Below, piece after piece: positions 13,401 through 25,900 of a stretch of DNA of 64,000 nt. The number at the start of each line of letters is the position of its first letter. Positions within the stretch are counted from its first letter, which is position 1. A program made the translations under genes and the position numbers. The notes below the pieces were generated by a model. It was not told where the DNA came from. It did no database searches and was given only the letters and a program-made list of their open reading frames with translations. Source of the DNA: Lineus longissimus (Eukaryota; Nemertea; Pilidiophora; Heteronemertea; Lineidae); assembly GCF_910592395.1 (NCBI RefSeq), contig NC_088312.1, forward strand, positions 18,297,292 through 18,361,291, given 5' to 3'.

Positions 13401-13785
13401 TTGATTTATGCCTTGTCATTGCTATCCATTGTTTTTATGGGATTATCGAGGACAGTAAAAGTAAATCTTGATTCAAATTCTTTTTAATGGCTAATGAGAT
13501 ACCTGGTATCGACAAATAAATTATTCGTTTCTTTGTCTGTGTTGGCTGTTTAAGTGCATAGTGAGTGTTGGGTGATTTTGAAATGCATCTTGGCATCACG
13601 ACACAAAATTTTCACAAAAACATACCCTTCCGAAGACTTTCTATGAACGGATGCCTTTCTTAAAGATAAAACCCTTCCATTACTTTAAGTCTCAAATGTT
13701 TTATAGTGATGATTTTATCCAAGATTTTGTAGCTTGCAAAAACAAAATTCTCATCAAGCATGCCAAAAGTTCTAGGTTTCTATTA
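10456..13785. other. Gene-free stretch
   Basis: I read no exon pair or RNA gene here. Short frames are at the length expected by chance in AT-rich DNA. Confidence 0.4.
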
Positions 13786-13955
13786 CAGTTGAAACTCTCT
13801 ATTAAGGACACCCTCGGGACTGACAAGTGCTGTCCATAATAGAGAGGTGTCCTGATTGGAGAGGTCAGACTGAATGGAAATTTGGAACCAAAACTAGTAT
13901 CCTTAATAGAGAGGGGTCCTCAATAGAGAGGTGTCCGCTAAGGAAGATTCCACTG
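13786..13955 (-). mobile_element. Pogo/Tigger-like miniature element, copy 1
   Basis: Ends CAGT..AAACTCTCTATTAAGGA and ..ATTCCACTG form terminal inverted repeats flanked by TA (TA before 13786, TA after 13955). The interior carries the family's 'GTCCTTAATAGAGAGG' phrases in both orientations. It is about 170 bp and non-coding. TIRs starting CAGTRGAACCTC with a TA target are typical of pogo/Tigger-group elements. Confidence 0.75.
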
Positions 13956-14173
13956 TACATCCTAATTTATTGGTGAATGAAACCAAGAATTGATAAAGAC
14001 TAGTCTTATTTATTGCTGAATTATAACTAACTCGGCAGCATTTTCAACATGTTTATTGACTGGGATGGGTCGTTGGAGACCGTGTCCTAGTGAATCTGTT
14101 ATTCTTTAAGTCTAATACTGCTCCATGCCCTAATGATATATGACTATGGGACTATGTGACTAATATGACTATA

Positions 14174-14350
14174 CAGTGGAACCTCTGTTAGCAGACACCT
14201 CTCTATTAAGGACAACCTCTCTATTAAGGACACAGTTTTGGTCCCAAATTGGTTGTTTCCATTCAATTTGACCTCTCTAATCAGGACACCTCTCTATTAA
14301 GGACAGCACTTGTCAGTCCCGAGGGTGTCCTTAATAGAGAGGTTCTACTG
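14174..14350 (+). mobile_element. Pogo/Tigger-like miniature element, copy 2
   Basis: A full-length 177-bp copy starts CAGTGGAACCTCTGTTAGC, ends GAGAGGTTCTACTG and is flanked by TA on both sides. It contains 'CACCTCTCTATTAAGGACA' twice and 'CCAAATTGGTTGTTTCCATT'. It lies only about 220 bp from copy 1 in opposite orientation. Confidence 0.8.
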
Positions 14351-14751
14351 TATATGACTGTGTGAGCTTGTGACTATACTATTGATAGTATTATAGCATT
14401 CTTCCTAATTAGATGAAGCGAGGGTTTTTGGCTTATTTATTGTAACTGACAGCATCTGATGTGTATTTTATGAGATGAGTGGCTTGCTCAGATATAAAAA
14501 TGACGCCATTGGCTAGATGTGACTCATGTTAGGAAATGATGCAAACATTTCTCCTTGCTACGTGTGGCCCACAGCGTGGTTGTAGTAAAATTGGGATGAA
14601 GTGACTTTCGTCGATGGGATAGGTGGACATATTGGTTCTTTCTCATATTAGGATCGCATTAAGGAAACATTGCATCTACTCATTATTTCAGGGACATTGA
14701 AATTATCCTAGATCCTGCTTGAGATTGACACTCCTGTGGAATCTTTTCCTT

Positions 14752-14997
14752 TAAAGGTGTACGCCGTTCGTTCAAAAATTTAAAAATTGAACTTTGAATT
14801 TGAAAATTTCCAATTCCGTACATACGAACTGAATATAAATTTCAACAATCTTATTTTGGAGACTGATATACAATCACTATACATGCCAAGTTTCATCGAA
14901 TTTGTTTGCATAGTATCTGCACTAGGACAATGTTTATATCTGTTTGTGTGAGCCACAAAAAAAACACAAACAAAAAGACGAACGGCATTGACCTTTA
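14752..14997. mobile_element. Short TIR element, ends TAAAGGT..GCCGTTCGT
   Basis: The left end reads TAAAGGTGTACGCCGTTCGT and the right end ACGAACGGCATTGACCTTTA, an inverted repeat of about 20 bp with a few mismatches. The 246-bp interior is AT-rich and non-coding. Superfamily not identified. Confidence 0.6.
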
Positions 14998-14999
14998 CG

Positions 15000-16250
15000 T
15001 GGGTCCTAGTCATGGTTTTACTGAGCAGCACATTGGACTAAATTGCAGGTTCTCTTGACTCATGTTATGGGCTTGCTTTGAAGAAACAAAGGATAAATCT
15101 GTCAAAGACATTGATAAATAAAACTGCCGATATAACTACCAAGATCCAGCTTGAAATTTACTATTACGAGATTACTTTCAAGTCAAATTGAACTGTATGC
15201 CAACTTGTCTGAGATAGTACTCTGTGAAAAGAACTTCTCATCCGATTTCTTTGGATACGACGCAATAATTAACAATGTCTACTAAAGTCAAGATTCATTG
15301 GAAATCAGTTGTGAGAGGTAAGTAAGGGATGACTTGGAGAAAATTGTTTCGTTCCAGCTTCACTGCATGTTGATGTCATGTTGATGTTAGCTCAGTCTTT
15401 TGATCAACAATAGCATCCCTATTTTGTTATTCTCCACTTTCAGTTTCTGCCTCTGTTCAGTTTTTCAGTAGGATGTTGTTGTAAATATTGATTGAATATT
15501 CTGGTTTTCTTCCTGCAGTGTGAAGGCTGCGAGTAAAAATCAAACTTTGAAAATATCGGCCCCGTAGTTTTTGATCGCCGGCCCAAAATGACAGTGACTT
15601 TTAATTACGAAGCAAACTAAATATACATAGAACCAAGTATGGATTAAATCTATACTTGATAGAACCAAAAGACTCAATTGATATTTAGAAACACCTTCCT
15701 AAATACGCCATTCAAAGAATTTACTTCATCACTTTCAGATCCTTTCCATCAATTGCAGGCAGGACTTCAGACCTTGATCAGTTCATTTGCAGTGAATGTC
15801 GGTTTAGACTTTCATTAATAACTTGATCATTATTCGATTTCAGGTCTGGATATCAAGTTTAGATGGCAACACCGTTCGTTGCCTTGAGATGACGGTTGGC
15901 AGTGTCCCAATAATACCAAGGCTATCATTTATTGTTGATCAGACAGGTATCTGTTTATATCTAACTGACCGGTTTTAAACAGCAAAAGCAATCATTTTGG
16001 TCGGTGGGGGGGGGGGAAGTACTCCATCAGAACATTTTCACAATCCTTTACCAAAAGTCAAAAACTTCCTTCAAAGATAGCATTTGTCAAAACAGTCGAC
16101 CAAGGTCTTATCATTTTGTCACCCACTTATAACTGAATGTGTCGAGACCACATGCTCTATTATGCAGGTATTGATCCAACAAAGTGGATTAAATATTAAT
16201 ATAACTATACAACAGTAATGATGAATTGTTTTACAGAAGTGCCGTGATAA
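15000..16250. other. Gene-free stretch with a G run
   Basis: Contains a G homopolymer near 16005-16015. A tiny possible first exon (15275-15317) is discussed among rejected items. No gene is supported. Confidence 0.35.
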
Positions 16251-16254
16251 CACT

Positions 16255-16572
16255 TTAACACTTTCAGCACAAAACGCCATAGATCTGCATCGGAAGACAT
16301 GTTCAGCACAGATCTGGCCCCCTGACCCTCTTCCAGCTGCTTATCCATGGTCTAAAGGATTCAATGGTTAAAGATACACTTGGTCATCTTCAGATAGACT
16401 TAGAATCTGAAGCAATGCCTTCGCTTATACTCATAATAAAGCGATTTTGACTTTGGGAACTTTTGGGGGGAGGTGCTGGAAAGGGGGTAACTTTAATAAT
16501 TTTTGTCACTTTTCAACCACAAAAATAAAACACACCAGGGTGAGAAAAAAACTCCGGCACTGAAAGTGTTAA
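16255..16572. mobile_element. Short TIR element, ends TTAACACTTTCAGC
   Basis: The left end TTAACACTTTCAGCAC is mirrored by CACTGAAAGTGTTAA at the right end. The interior (318 bp) is non-coding and carries a G-rich stretch. It is probably a miniature inverted-repeat transposable element; family not identified. Confidence 0.55.
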
Positions 16573-18070
16573 TCGGTTGGAATGTCAGATGTAAAAGTAG
16601 GAAAAACATTACTCTGATATTTGGACAATCGTCCTATGTCTTTTTATTATTGATTTTACCTTTCTTTATTATTTGAAAGATTTACCCATCTGTACAATGA
16701 TCTAACACGCTGCCAAGTTTATTGTTCACTATTTCATGCCCTATTTAATAATAAAAGTGATATGTCCCAGATTTATGTGTACAAGCCCAAACCAGGTCCT
16801 TCCCTATTGCTTTCTAAGCTTGACATTATTATAATGCAACATTGAAATTCTATTAAGCATTCTATCTGACCACCTACAAGTTGGGTATACTTGTACTGTA
16901 ACGACCTGATCATGCTTACGCAAACACCATTGCTATAACTAATGGATTCTACGGCCATTCTGCTAGCTTAGCATGCGGTAGGCTAGCCGATATTCCCGAG
17001 GTATTCCATAGCGTACATTACTGGATTCAACAGGTGGATTGCTAACAATAGGCCTACAATCTGGATCTAAATTCTGCCCAATGGAATTATTGTGTTAGTT
17101 TATTTCTCGGGATTGTTTTCTACTCGGGATGTGCCGTGATGATTGTGATTGTCAATGATCGATAAAATAGTATACTCTGGATGGAAAAGTCACAGACAGC
17201 AGACGTCATGGAAAGAATAGGAATACACTTCTATGGAATAATGCAAGGGGTGGATACAGATTTTGTTTCACAAGCAGACGAGGCCGCTTGAATGAAGGAC
17301 TTATATATTGACCAGTGTTGGAGCAGACGATATTTATTTACACTTTTGAGTGTGAATGAGGTCAGAATATGAAACTGGTGATTGATTGGCTGATTTCTCA
17401 TGGAAGATTTTGATATGAACAATTCAAGAGGGTCCATATCTATTCTATCACTTCAAATTACGGAATCCACTCCAATCTACCTAGGGGTTTCTACAGCTAT
17501 TTCCCAACAGTCATGATCAGTTTCAGATCATCCCCCCCCCTTGGATCCACACCTCGATCAGATCTTGATATCCTTGGCTGTTTGATAAGTCTGCTCAGAA
17601 CAAGCTGTTCCAGGTTCCAGGTTGCCTCGATTGTGTTCCTGAGATTCCTGTGTCCTTTTTGCATCTGATCCATTTCAGGCCTATGTAGAATTATATCCGG
17701 GGCATAGGCATCATGGGGGTGCCCCTTCCCCAGGCTCGGACCAGCCTACGACCCTGTTTCCCTGTTTACATGCAGATCAGCAGAAGATCGATATCACCGA
17801 AATCAACAGAAAGCTTTTCTGGGATCAGTTTGGGAAAATTTACCAAAACTAGACCTCCACTTTATTAATTTCTTTCATGATAGAAGTTCGATAGGTACTA
17901 CAAATAGATAAGCGAGCCTTGTATTTGTTGATACTGATGCTTTATGACTAGTGGTTGTAGTCGATTTTCATTCATATTGATCATTGATATTATGCTATTG
18001 TCAATGATTGTTGGTAAATGAGACTAATTGTGTGACTGATGGGTCATAATTGTGAGAATAACGCCTGTCA
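16573..18070. other. Gene-free stretch
   Basis: Nothing beyond short chance frames is visible. Confidence 0.4.
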
Positions 18071-18072
18071 TT

Positions 18073-18540
18073 ACCGTATTTTCCGGCGTATGACCCGCTA
18101 CTTTTTGCCCTCAAACAGGTCCAAAAAGTGGGGGTGCGGGTAATATAAAGGTGCGGGTCTTGCGTGGATTCTGAGAGGGATAAGCCCCAACCCCAAAGAA
18201 AAAAAAGGGGACCAAACTGGTTACTTGATAAGGATTTATGTCCATTGTTTTCGCATTGTTTTCAACCAATATTTCCGCCATGATCGCATAGTTTGTGATG
18301 TCTCCGCTAGGGAAAACAAGTTACGGCCATGCTGGAATTGATCCACTTTGGTTAACAATTAAAAAAAACATGGCGGTTCTAGGATGTCAACATCAATGAA
18401 TGACTTACTATTTTTGGAGAATGCGGGTCTTGGAGCAGTGCGGGTCATAATCAGGTGCGGGTCTTGCGTGGCTTTAGGTAATGGTCAAAGGGGGTGCGGG
18501 TCATATGGCAGTGCGGGGGATAATCCGGAAAATACGGTAC
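18073..18540. mobile_element. TIR element with ends CCGTATTTTCCGG flanked by TA
   Basis: The left end is TA-CCGTATTTTCCGGCG and the right end is TCCGGAAAATACGG-TA, so about 13 bp of perfect inverted repeat with a TA on each side. Inside, 'GTGCGGGTC' and 'GCGGGTCATA' phrases recur as subterminal repeats. About 465 bp, non-coding. CCGTATTTTCCGG ends occur in several animal DNA-transposon families; I cannot place it further. Confidence 0.7.
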
Positions 18541-18871
18541 TTGCAAGTTGAACTCTCCTCATCGAGAAAAATTAGGTGAAGGCCACCTCATGTTAAATCG
18601 GTTGACAATTAACCTGGTACTGGAAGACCAGGAATGTTAACTGCTTGTTGAATATCACAGATTTTCCTGACCTCTAGACACCAAAATATTAGTGGTCAGA
18701 AGCGCACAAATTGTTTATTGGTTAAATGTCAAAATCAAACATTGGCCCATTAAGGACTTTTTACCAAACATGCCAAACATATCCGCAACTTCACCAGCGA
18801 ACTGAGTTGGCTGGCAGTGGCGACACCTTGAGTTTTAAAAGTCTAACATAATCTTGCCATAGACTCCCTTT

Positions 18872-19068
18872 AAAGGGGGACTATTAGTAACGGAGCAGGG
18901 GGTTAAATTGGCCATCTTCATGTGGCTAGTATGCACAGGCACTGGGTCATGTTTGATTCAGCACTAAATATATTCCATGTGCACATACTCTGAGATAGAA
19001 GAGACCCCTATTGGTGACTTTGTGTAACTTTATCTTACCTACCTAAATGCTGCCTATAGAGTCCCTTT
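18872..19068. mobile_element. AAAGGGACTAT family element, near full length
   Basis: Starts AAAGGGGGACTATTAG and ends CTGCCTATAGAGTCCCTTT, so the termini are inverted. Internal markers are 'GGGTCATGTTTGATTCAGC' and 'GTAACTTTATCTTACCTACC'. Other copies lie at 6.35, 25.69, 27.53, 42.78 and 50.50 kb. It is non-coding and about 200 bp. Confidence 0.7.
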
Positions 19069-20505
19069 AAAAACCATACTTCAATGACAAGATGATATCT
19101 AAGTTTTATATTTACTATAGGCAGTGAGCCAAGCAGCTGGTCCTACAAGGGTCAATGGCAGGCTCTTCTGACATATCAGACAACAGCAGTGAATAGGTGT
19201 GTGGGCACATTTGTTCCAAGCCTGTGGTGCAGCATTGTGGTGCAGAATTCAGGCAGGATGGGAGTAAACTGGATATGACCTCGAATTTTCATTGATTTTT
19301 GTGTCCGTTTTCGGATAATTGCAGTAGTATACATGTACATGTATATATCAGAAGACACCAGATAAGTGAGATAGGATATTAGGTCATATATAAATCATAT
19401 CATCTGGTAACTATGGTGATGGTGTTTCAGGTTATTACAATGACTGCCATGGGACTTTGCTGGGCTGACAAATTCCCCGGCTGACATGGCTGGCCAAGAG
19501 AGTTTTGGTCCCTCGAACGCTCAGCAAGTTATTTTCCCCTCAAAATTTATGAATGCCAATTCCCAGGCAGCATTATCTGATGATGTCAGACTGTCTTTGG
19601 CATCATTACATGGCTTTATGACATCAGTTATTAGGCCTGCACAAAATTGGTTCTGAAGAAGAATTTGAATTTTAGAAGCCCTGAAGAAAAGGTATTAGGG
19701 GCCCAAAGAATGTGTTTTAATGCCACCAGTGGCATCCTTTCTTTCTGTGGCATCATGTTTTCTGTGATCCCCAGAATAACTTTGGGTGCCGCCAGCAGCT
19801 CTTGATGCCACCATTGACTCTCAATGCCATCGGTGGATATGCCTGTCATGCCTGTACTTTAACCATGCAGACTCCAAAGATGGCCTTCTTTGAGGCCCTA
19901 TTGATCTCCCTGCGATGCCTGTTGTGTTTGAGAATGTGATTTTCTCTTCGAAACTTTATTTTTGTCACAAGGGACTCAGTAGGCCTATTTTGGGACAGGT
20001 GACATAATCACTTTATTTGGCAGTTTGCATTTTATTTGTTCATTCTTTGTTTGACACATTTGACAAAAGACATGAAAAATTACAAATTTCCTAATCGGTG
20101 AAGGAATGTGTCAGTGAACACTACGTTTAGGTGGTTTGTACAGGGCCTACCTACCATGATAGGCACCTTTCAGAGGACAGACTCTTGCATTGACTTACTG
20201 GAGCTTGGGTGGGATTCTCTAATTTCTTGTCATCTTTGGATATCTTGGAATCAGGTTTTTTGTTCCAGCTCATAGTGTATCAGAAACTTTTTACATTGTA
20301 GGCCTATAGTCAGAATTAACAAAATAACCCAATTCTTAGGCCTATATCAAATTCAGTTTTGAGAGGCTTGAAATATAAGGCCATACATGTAGGTTAGTTC
20401 ATTTTGAGTTCTTGTGAAGTAGAGGTTCCCATTCCCATTATGCAGTAATTGTGATCATGAAGCCTTGTGTGTCAAGATGTGATTGCTCTTCTTCAATCAT
20501 ATCAG
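19069..20505. other. Gene-free stretch
   Basis: Contains CATGTACATGTATATA microsatellite-like sequence near 19330 and no supported gene. Confidence 0.35.
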
Positions 20506-20507
20506 TC

Positions 20508-20799
20508 CTTAACCCTTTAGATCCTGGAACATTTGTATGCGTTTCCCGGTATTTCCGGGAGCATTTCAGCAATTTTCATCCAAAAAGACCCCCAGAAGCA
20601 TCCCTGTATGAAGCCAATGTCCATAATATTTCATCAATAGATCCGAGCCAAAAACCAGCCTTAGTCGCATTCCTTAAGCAGAGATGGCGATTGTGTTGCT
20701 CGAGAATAGGTACCAGGGGCGGTTAGCGGCCGGTTGGGGATAAAGAGATGAAAATCAGTGGCCGGATATCGGCCAGTTAGGACTTAAAGGGTTAAGGGG
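20508..20799. mobile_element. Imperfect TIR element, ends CTTAACCCTTTA
   Basis: The left end CCTTAACCCTTTAGATCCTGG is approximately mirrored by CCAG..AGGACTTAAAGGGTTAAGG on the right. The interior has TTTCCCGGTATTTCCGGG, itself a small hairpin. It is non-coding, and probably a degraded miniature transposon. Confidence 0.5.
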
Positions 20800-21337
20800 C
20801 TAACCTTTGGAATGCATCAGTAAACACCTCCAGAGGGCATTATTTGTGGGATGATATTGATCATAACTTATGTTATATGACTAAATTGAGCTCTTGTGAG
20901 CCGTAGATGATGATAATTAATTGGTCCTTAGAACGCGGTGAACAAAATGTTCACTCTTCCCATTCTAATAAACTAGCTTTGCACAGTCATGATCATTTCG
21001 CACGATCTATCGGTCACGATTCGATCATTTGAGATAATCGTTTGCTGAAAATTCTTCAATTATCATCACTCTGTATGTCTGTGTGGTGTGTGAACTCTGT
21101 GATGGAAGCATTAGCGTATTGGAGCCTCTTTTTGATACGAGGAGTTTAAACTTGTAGGCCTACAAACTGATCTTGTGAGAAGTACATGTACTTACCATCT
21201 CAGCTAGTATCTCATTCTGATAGCAACAGACAACAGGATTTGTTTAAGAGAAGGCCTACTTACTTGCTAATTGAACCTAATCGATAATTTGTGCATCTGA
21301 TTTTAATGGATATGTGTGAACTCTTTTCCCATCTGTT
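20800..21337. other. Gene-free stretch
   Basis: No supported feature seen. Confidence 0.4.
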
Positions 21338-21490
21338 AGTTTTACTGGAAGTGACATGTGGTCAACTTGGAGTGTCTGTTAGTTTTACCGGAAGTGACAT
21401 GTGGTCAACTTGGAGTGGTTTTACTGGAAGTGACATTTGGTCAACTTGGAGTGTCTGCTTGTTTTACTGGAAGTGACATTTAGTCGACTT
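21338..21490. repeat. Short tandem repeat, 37-45 bp unit, 4 copies
   Basis: The phrase 'GTTTTACTGGAAGTGACAT' followed by 'GGTCAACTTGGAGTG' returns four times with irregular spacing of about 45, 37 and 44 bp. Confidence 0.75.
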
Positions 21491-21838
21491 TGGGCACATT
21501 GCAAAAGTATCTTCATTTGGCTTCATGCATCTGTGCACCAAAGCAACTGTAGGTTACGGGTTTTTGTTGAGAATATTTGTTGATGGAATAGAAAAGAAGA
21601 TATCGATCGTAATCACGGTGGTCAATCGTATGGTCTTACTGCCTGGGGAATAGATATCCAACAACAATCGACCCGCCGATTATTTCTCAAACAAATCTTA
21701 GAGGGATGTAGTGCACTCCTTACAGCCTCGATTTCACCAGTTGCAAAAGATCATGCAGTTCTACTGGTATTGGAAATCTATTGCCCACACAATATGGTCG
21801 TACAATTGGTTAACGTAACTACAATGGAACCTCCCTTA

Positions 21839-22477
21839 GGCTGGGTTCACATAGAACTATACGGTATTCGGTATACGCTATTCGATATACGCTATTCGGT
21901 ATTCGCTATACGCTATACGGGCACGGCGAGTCACATAGGGTAGCATGCGTGCGGTATTCCGTCTTTTGGCGCCGATCAGATGGACAGTTCAGACGAAGAA
22001 GATTTGGCTCTTCTCCTCTTAGCCGAGGATGAAGCTGACCAGGCACAAAGACCAAAGAAAGAAACAAGTTCGCTATATGTTAATGAAAAAGAATCATTTA
22101 GTTGATTAGTAATAAAACATGTAATGAAGGCCTGTACTTAGAAATTGCAATAAAATGAGTGAAAATGAGTACTATTGTTTCTAACTTATCCTATAGTATG
22201 CAATAAATCGTTTAATAATTGTGATAGATAACATTAAAATGCATGTTCTTACCAATTCCTCTGGTCACTTCTGAACAGGGTGGTATACGCTGCACGAAAA
22301 TCGAACGCGCACGATTCCCACTATACTATACTATACGCAGGTATACGACCTTTTCGAATAGTGCCCTCTTATGTGACCCGGTATTGTGAAATTTCCTTGT
22401 TCGATTTCAGGTACCCGTGTTCCCTGGCAAAACGTGCACCGAATACCCGAATAGTATAGTTCTATGTGAACCCAGCC
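21839..22477 (+). mobile_element. Harbinger-like deletion derivative nested in a pogo-like element
   Basis: Perfect terminal inverted repeats, GGCTGGGTTCACATAGAACT and its complement, bound a 639-bp element flanked by TA (or read as part of TTA/TAA). Subterminal 'CGGTATTCGGTATACGCTATTCG'-type repeats occur near the left end and weaker inverted ones near the right end. Inside is a 41-codon frame (21980-22105) and AATAAAA signals follow it. The short 3-bp-type target and the acidic protein start point to PIF/Harbinger, but superfamily is inferred. Confidence 0.7.
21980..22105 (+). pseudogene. Remnant of transposase N-terminus (Harbinger-like)
   Basis: A 41-residue frame begins MDSSDEEDLALLLLAEDEAD and stops after 42 codons. 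The acidic, leucine-rich start resembles the N-termini of HARBI1-type nucleases of PIF/Harbinger transposons, as remembered from the family. No catalytic DDE region is present anywhere in the element, so it cannot move itself; the frame probably marks the surviving first exon of a deleted transposase. Confidence 0.5.
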
Positions 22478-22957
22478 TAACGGACAACTCTCGATAAAGG
22501 ACAACCTCTCTATTGAGGACACAAGTTTTGGTCCCAAATTGTTGTTTCCATTCTGTTTGACCTCTCTAATCAGGACACCTCTCTATTAAGGACATCACTT
22601 GTTAGTCCTGAGGATGTCCTTAATAGAGAGGTTCTATTGTATTCTTAACATGATTAACATGACAACCCTCTTGACATGATTGCCTCTTCTTCATTATAGA
22701 AGTTATGACTAGTTGCGACACTCAGGAACTGTGCTATTTTAAAAACTTTTTGATTGCGGTCAACTTGACAATGTGATAAAAAGGTTTGATTAATTGGACA
22801 AATGTGGAATTATTGACAAAACCCTTAACCTTAAGGACGACGCCATACTAAAAATGTGACATCTTTAGGCTATAAAACTGATAAGGAATCAGTTTGTGAG
22901 CACTTTCCGTGCAGAACACTCGACTTTTGCTGTTACTCGACTCGGAATAGGATCGCA

Positions 22958-25900
22958 ATGGATAACCCTGGATTCTCATCACAGTTTGACGAATCGTTCC
23001 AATCACTGGACGACTCGTTCTATACGACATTACCGGATCGGACCAGATCAGAACGCAGCATCTACTTTGATGCATACGACGATGAAATCCCAAACTCGCG
23101 CGGGATGACGCCAAACGGTTTCACGCCGGACTCGAGTTTCAACCAGCCATCGGCATTAGACAGGTCTTATATGAGCCAGCCAGCGGAATTAGACAGGTCT
23201 CACAGAATTAGGCCATCGGATTTCGACCGGTCTTATGCCAGTTTAGGTTTGAATGGTCTTGGACTTGGGTCTTCAAGGTTGCAGCTGATCAGCGATGAAC
23301 CATCGTCGCTTGAGCCTTCGATTCGGAGCAGCCGGACAAGCATGATGGATTTGAATTACATCGACTTTGATCGGCAGCCGACGGTGACATTTGCGACGCA
23401 AGTCGAGGTGAAGCATATGGAAGCACCAGAAGAGACACCAGCGTTGAAACCTACTGCCTCGTTTCGCTTGAGAAAATTGAGAAATGTTGTTCAAGGTATG
23501 CAATAAATGATGGTTTAAAATGTTTGTAGCCACTATACCTGAGGGTTTATCTCCTCCGGTTCCAAACTGAGAGCTGCTGGTATCTCATTGCACCTTCTGA
23601 AGCTAAATAGGCACAACTTAGATGATTTCAGTATATATTTTAGACTTGGAGCCTTATTCTGGCAGAACATGTGATACGCCGTTGACCCCCCTGGAAATCA
23701 ATGAAATTCATTTCATGGTCAATAACTAAGTTGCTTTTGTCAATTTCAGGTCCGAGCTTCAGGTATTCTGTTGATCATTCTTTTGAAGATTATTTTATCT
23801 GATTTGCCTGAAACTATTTCTACAAATTGTATTCTGACAACAGTTCCTATTGTTTTCAGCTGTTTTAGAGTTTAAAAGAGGTTTGATTTTATTACCTTAT
23901 TTTGCTATTAGAACTGTCATAGGTCTTTTGGTGTTATTACTTTATCTTGTTAGTAGAACTGTAATAATATGTCGAAGACGACAAGAATATAGAATGTGAC
24001 TGTAGAATCGTACACTTGATATACGAGCGGGCTATTGCTCTGAAATTGCGAAAGAGATATTTTCAATAAGAAAAAAAGGCCTAGGGTCAGAATTTTTTTT
24101 AAATCTTGACATCCTGGCGAAATATCTGAAAAACCCTGACACTCTAGGTGCTTAGGGTAGGGATTTTAAAGTATCATCTTTCTTTATGTTCAATATACAT
24201 TTTAACCATACCCATTCCTAATTCATTGGCTGTCATCTAATAATCCCGGCCACTACACTATCTTGATCTGTCATCGTTGTTGGAAAAATTGTGTCACCAT
24301 CCCCAAAAACTCAACTTGCCAAAATAATTGTTGTCTCAGATTGGTGTCTCTATATACTGCTTGTCTCTTTCGGCTGCATTTTGATAAAATGTTGCTAGAA
24401 TGTAGATGGTGTTGTCCTGTCGTGCCTTCAGTCAGATACAGCCACATCTTGGCAAATATCAGTTATCAGTACTACTGGATGAGTCATAAATAATGCTGTG
24501 ACTTTTTCGTTACTTATATTTTTGGCGGTTAATTCCTTTTACAGGGAGATTGTGCAACATTTTCAACCAGATTTGAAGAAATTCTTTACCATTTTCACTT
24601 TGATTTGGGACTGATTTGTTTACATTTTCTGCTCTTTTAGGCCTTGAAGCGATTGAAGAAAAGAACATCGATGCACAGCATGACGCACCAGAGGTAAGTA
24701 CATTCTGAAACCTCCCTGAGTGGACACCTCTCTATTAAGGACAACCTCTCTATTATGGACAACCTCTCTATTAAGGACACTAGTTGGCCCAAAGTGGTAG
24801 TTTCCATTCGATTTGACTTCTCTGATCAGGACACCTCTCTAACAAGGACAACACTTGTCAGTCCCGAGGGTGTCCTTAATAGAGAGGTTCTATACTGTAC
24901 TAATCTGGTACCACAGCTTTTAAGATGTCGAGAACGCCTATGAGCCTATCTTGTTTGGTTAAAACCTGGCTGTTACAACATCTCTGCCAGTTTGAAATCA
25001 AATGCACCGTTAGTTGCTATGATATTTGTTGAGGTGTAGATTTCAGTGCTGTGTTTTTGCTTGTACATTTCATGTGTGCAACGAGCGTCCAAGCAGGCTT
25101 TCAATTTTGGCGAGAAATAATCACACGAATACTCTAAAATTGGGAAAATGGCAGAAAATCTTCCAAGCCAGTTGAAATACTATTTGAATATTTTTGGGGT
25201 TGGCAGGTCTCGAGTAAGGATATCAGGCAGTACTCAACCCAAGTGGGTGCAGAAACCACTGCAATGTTTTGTACAAATGTGAGTAGCTTTATACGCCTGT
25301 TCTGATTTCCTTTACAAGAATTATCTTACCACATCTTTCAGGGAAGGAACCTTTACTTTGAAGCTGACGCCAATGACGAAAAGAAGAGACGGATTGATTA
25401 CATCCTGGCGTACACAAACAAAAAAGATGACTCATCTGACGAAGACAAGGAGTAAGTTGACATATGTTACAGACAGAGATGACACTCACCGTGAAAGTGC
25501 AGATTTCAGCGTTTTTTTATTGCTGATGGTTTTTGAGATGATATATCTCCATGTCACAACTGCAATTGATATGAAGTTGTGAGGGTAATACTTCAATCAT
25601 TGAAGTAGTCAGAGGCTGTCAAGAGTAGGAACTGTAAGAGTGGTGCCTTGTCTAAAAAAAGATGAAGCAATGTAGAGTTATGTTTCTTTCTTAAAGGGGG
25701 ACTATTGGGAGGAGCAAGAGGGTACAGTTGGTGGTTTTCAGGTGACTAATTTGTACAGTTAGGGGACGTGTTTGATTCAGCTAGAACTATAGTCCTTGTT
25801 CAAGCGTGAATAGTTTTTTATGTGCCGTGAGATGGGAGAGACATCGTCCTGCCCGCTGTTAGGCATGTAACTTAATCTGCCCTACCTAGCTTCTGCCTAC

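Larger units (their letters stand above)
21822..22639 (+). mobile_element. Pogo/Tigger-like miniature element, copy 3, split by an insertion
   Basis: The left 15 bp (CAATGGAACCTCCCT) lie at 21822-21836 and the rest at 22480-22639, ending GAGGTTCTATTG. Between them sits a separate 639-bp element. Removing the insertion and one TA copy leaves about 177 bp, the standard length of this family, which proves the order of insertion. Confidence 0.8.

Noticed and set aside
15275-15317. Tiny possible first exon (MSTKVKIHWKSVVR) followed by an acceptor at 15843
   Set aside because: The joined product would be only about 28 residues before a stop; too short to support.
22856-22957. Upstream in-frame ATG extending the anoctamin by 34 residues
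   Set aside because: The added Cys/Thr-rich peptide does not look coding and the ATG at 22958 has a better start context (GCAATGG); kept only as an alternative.
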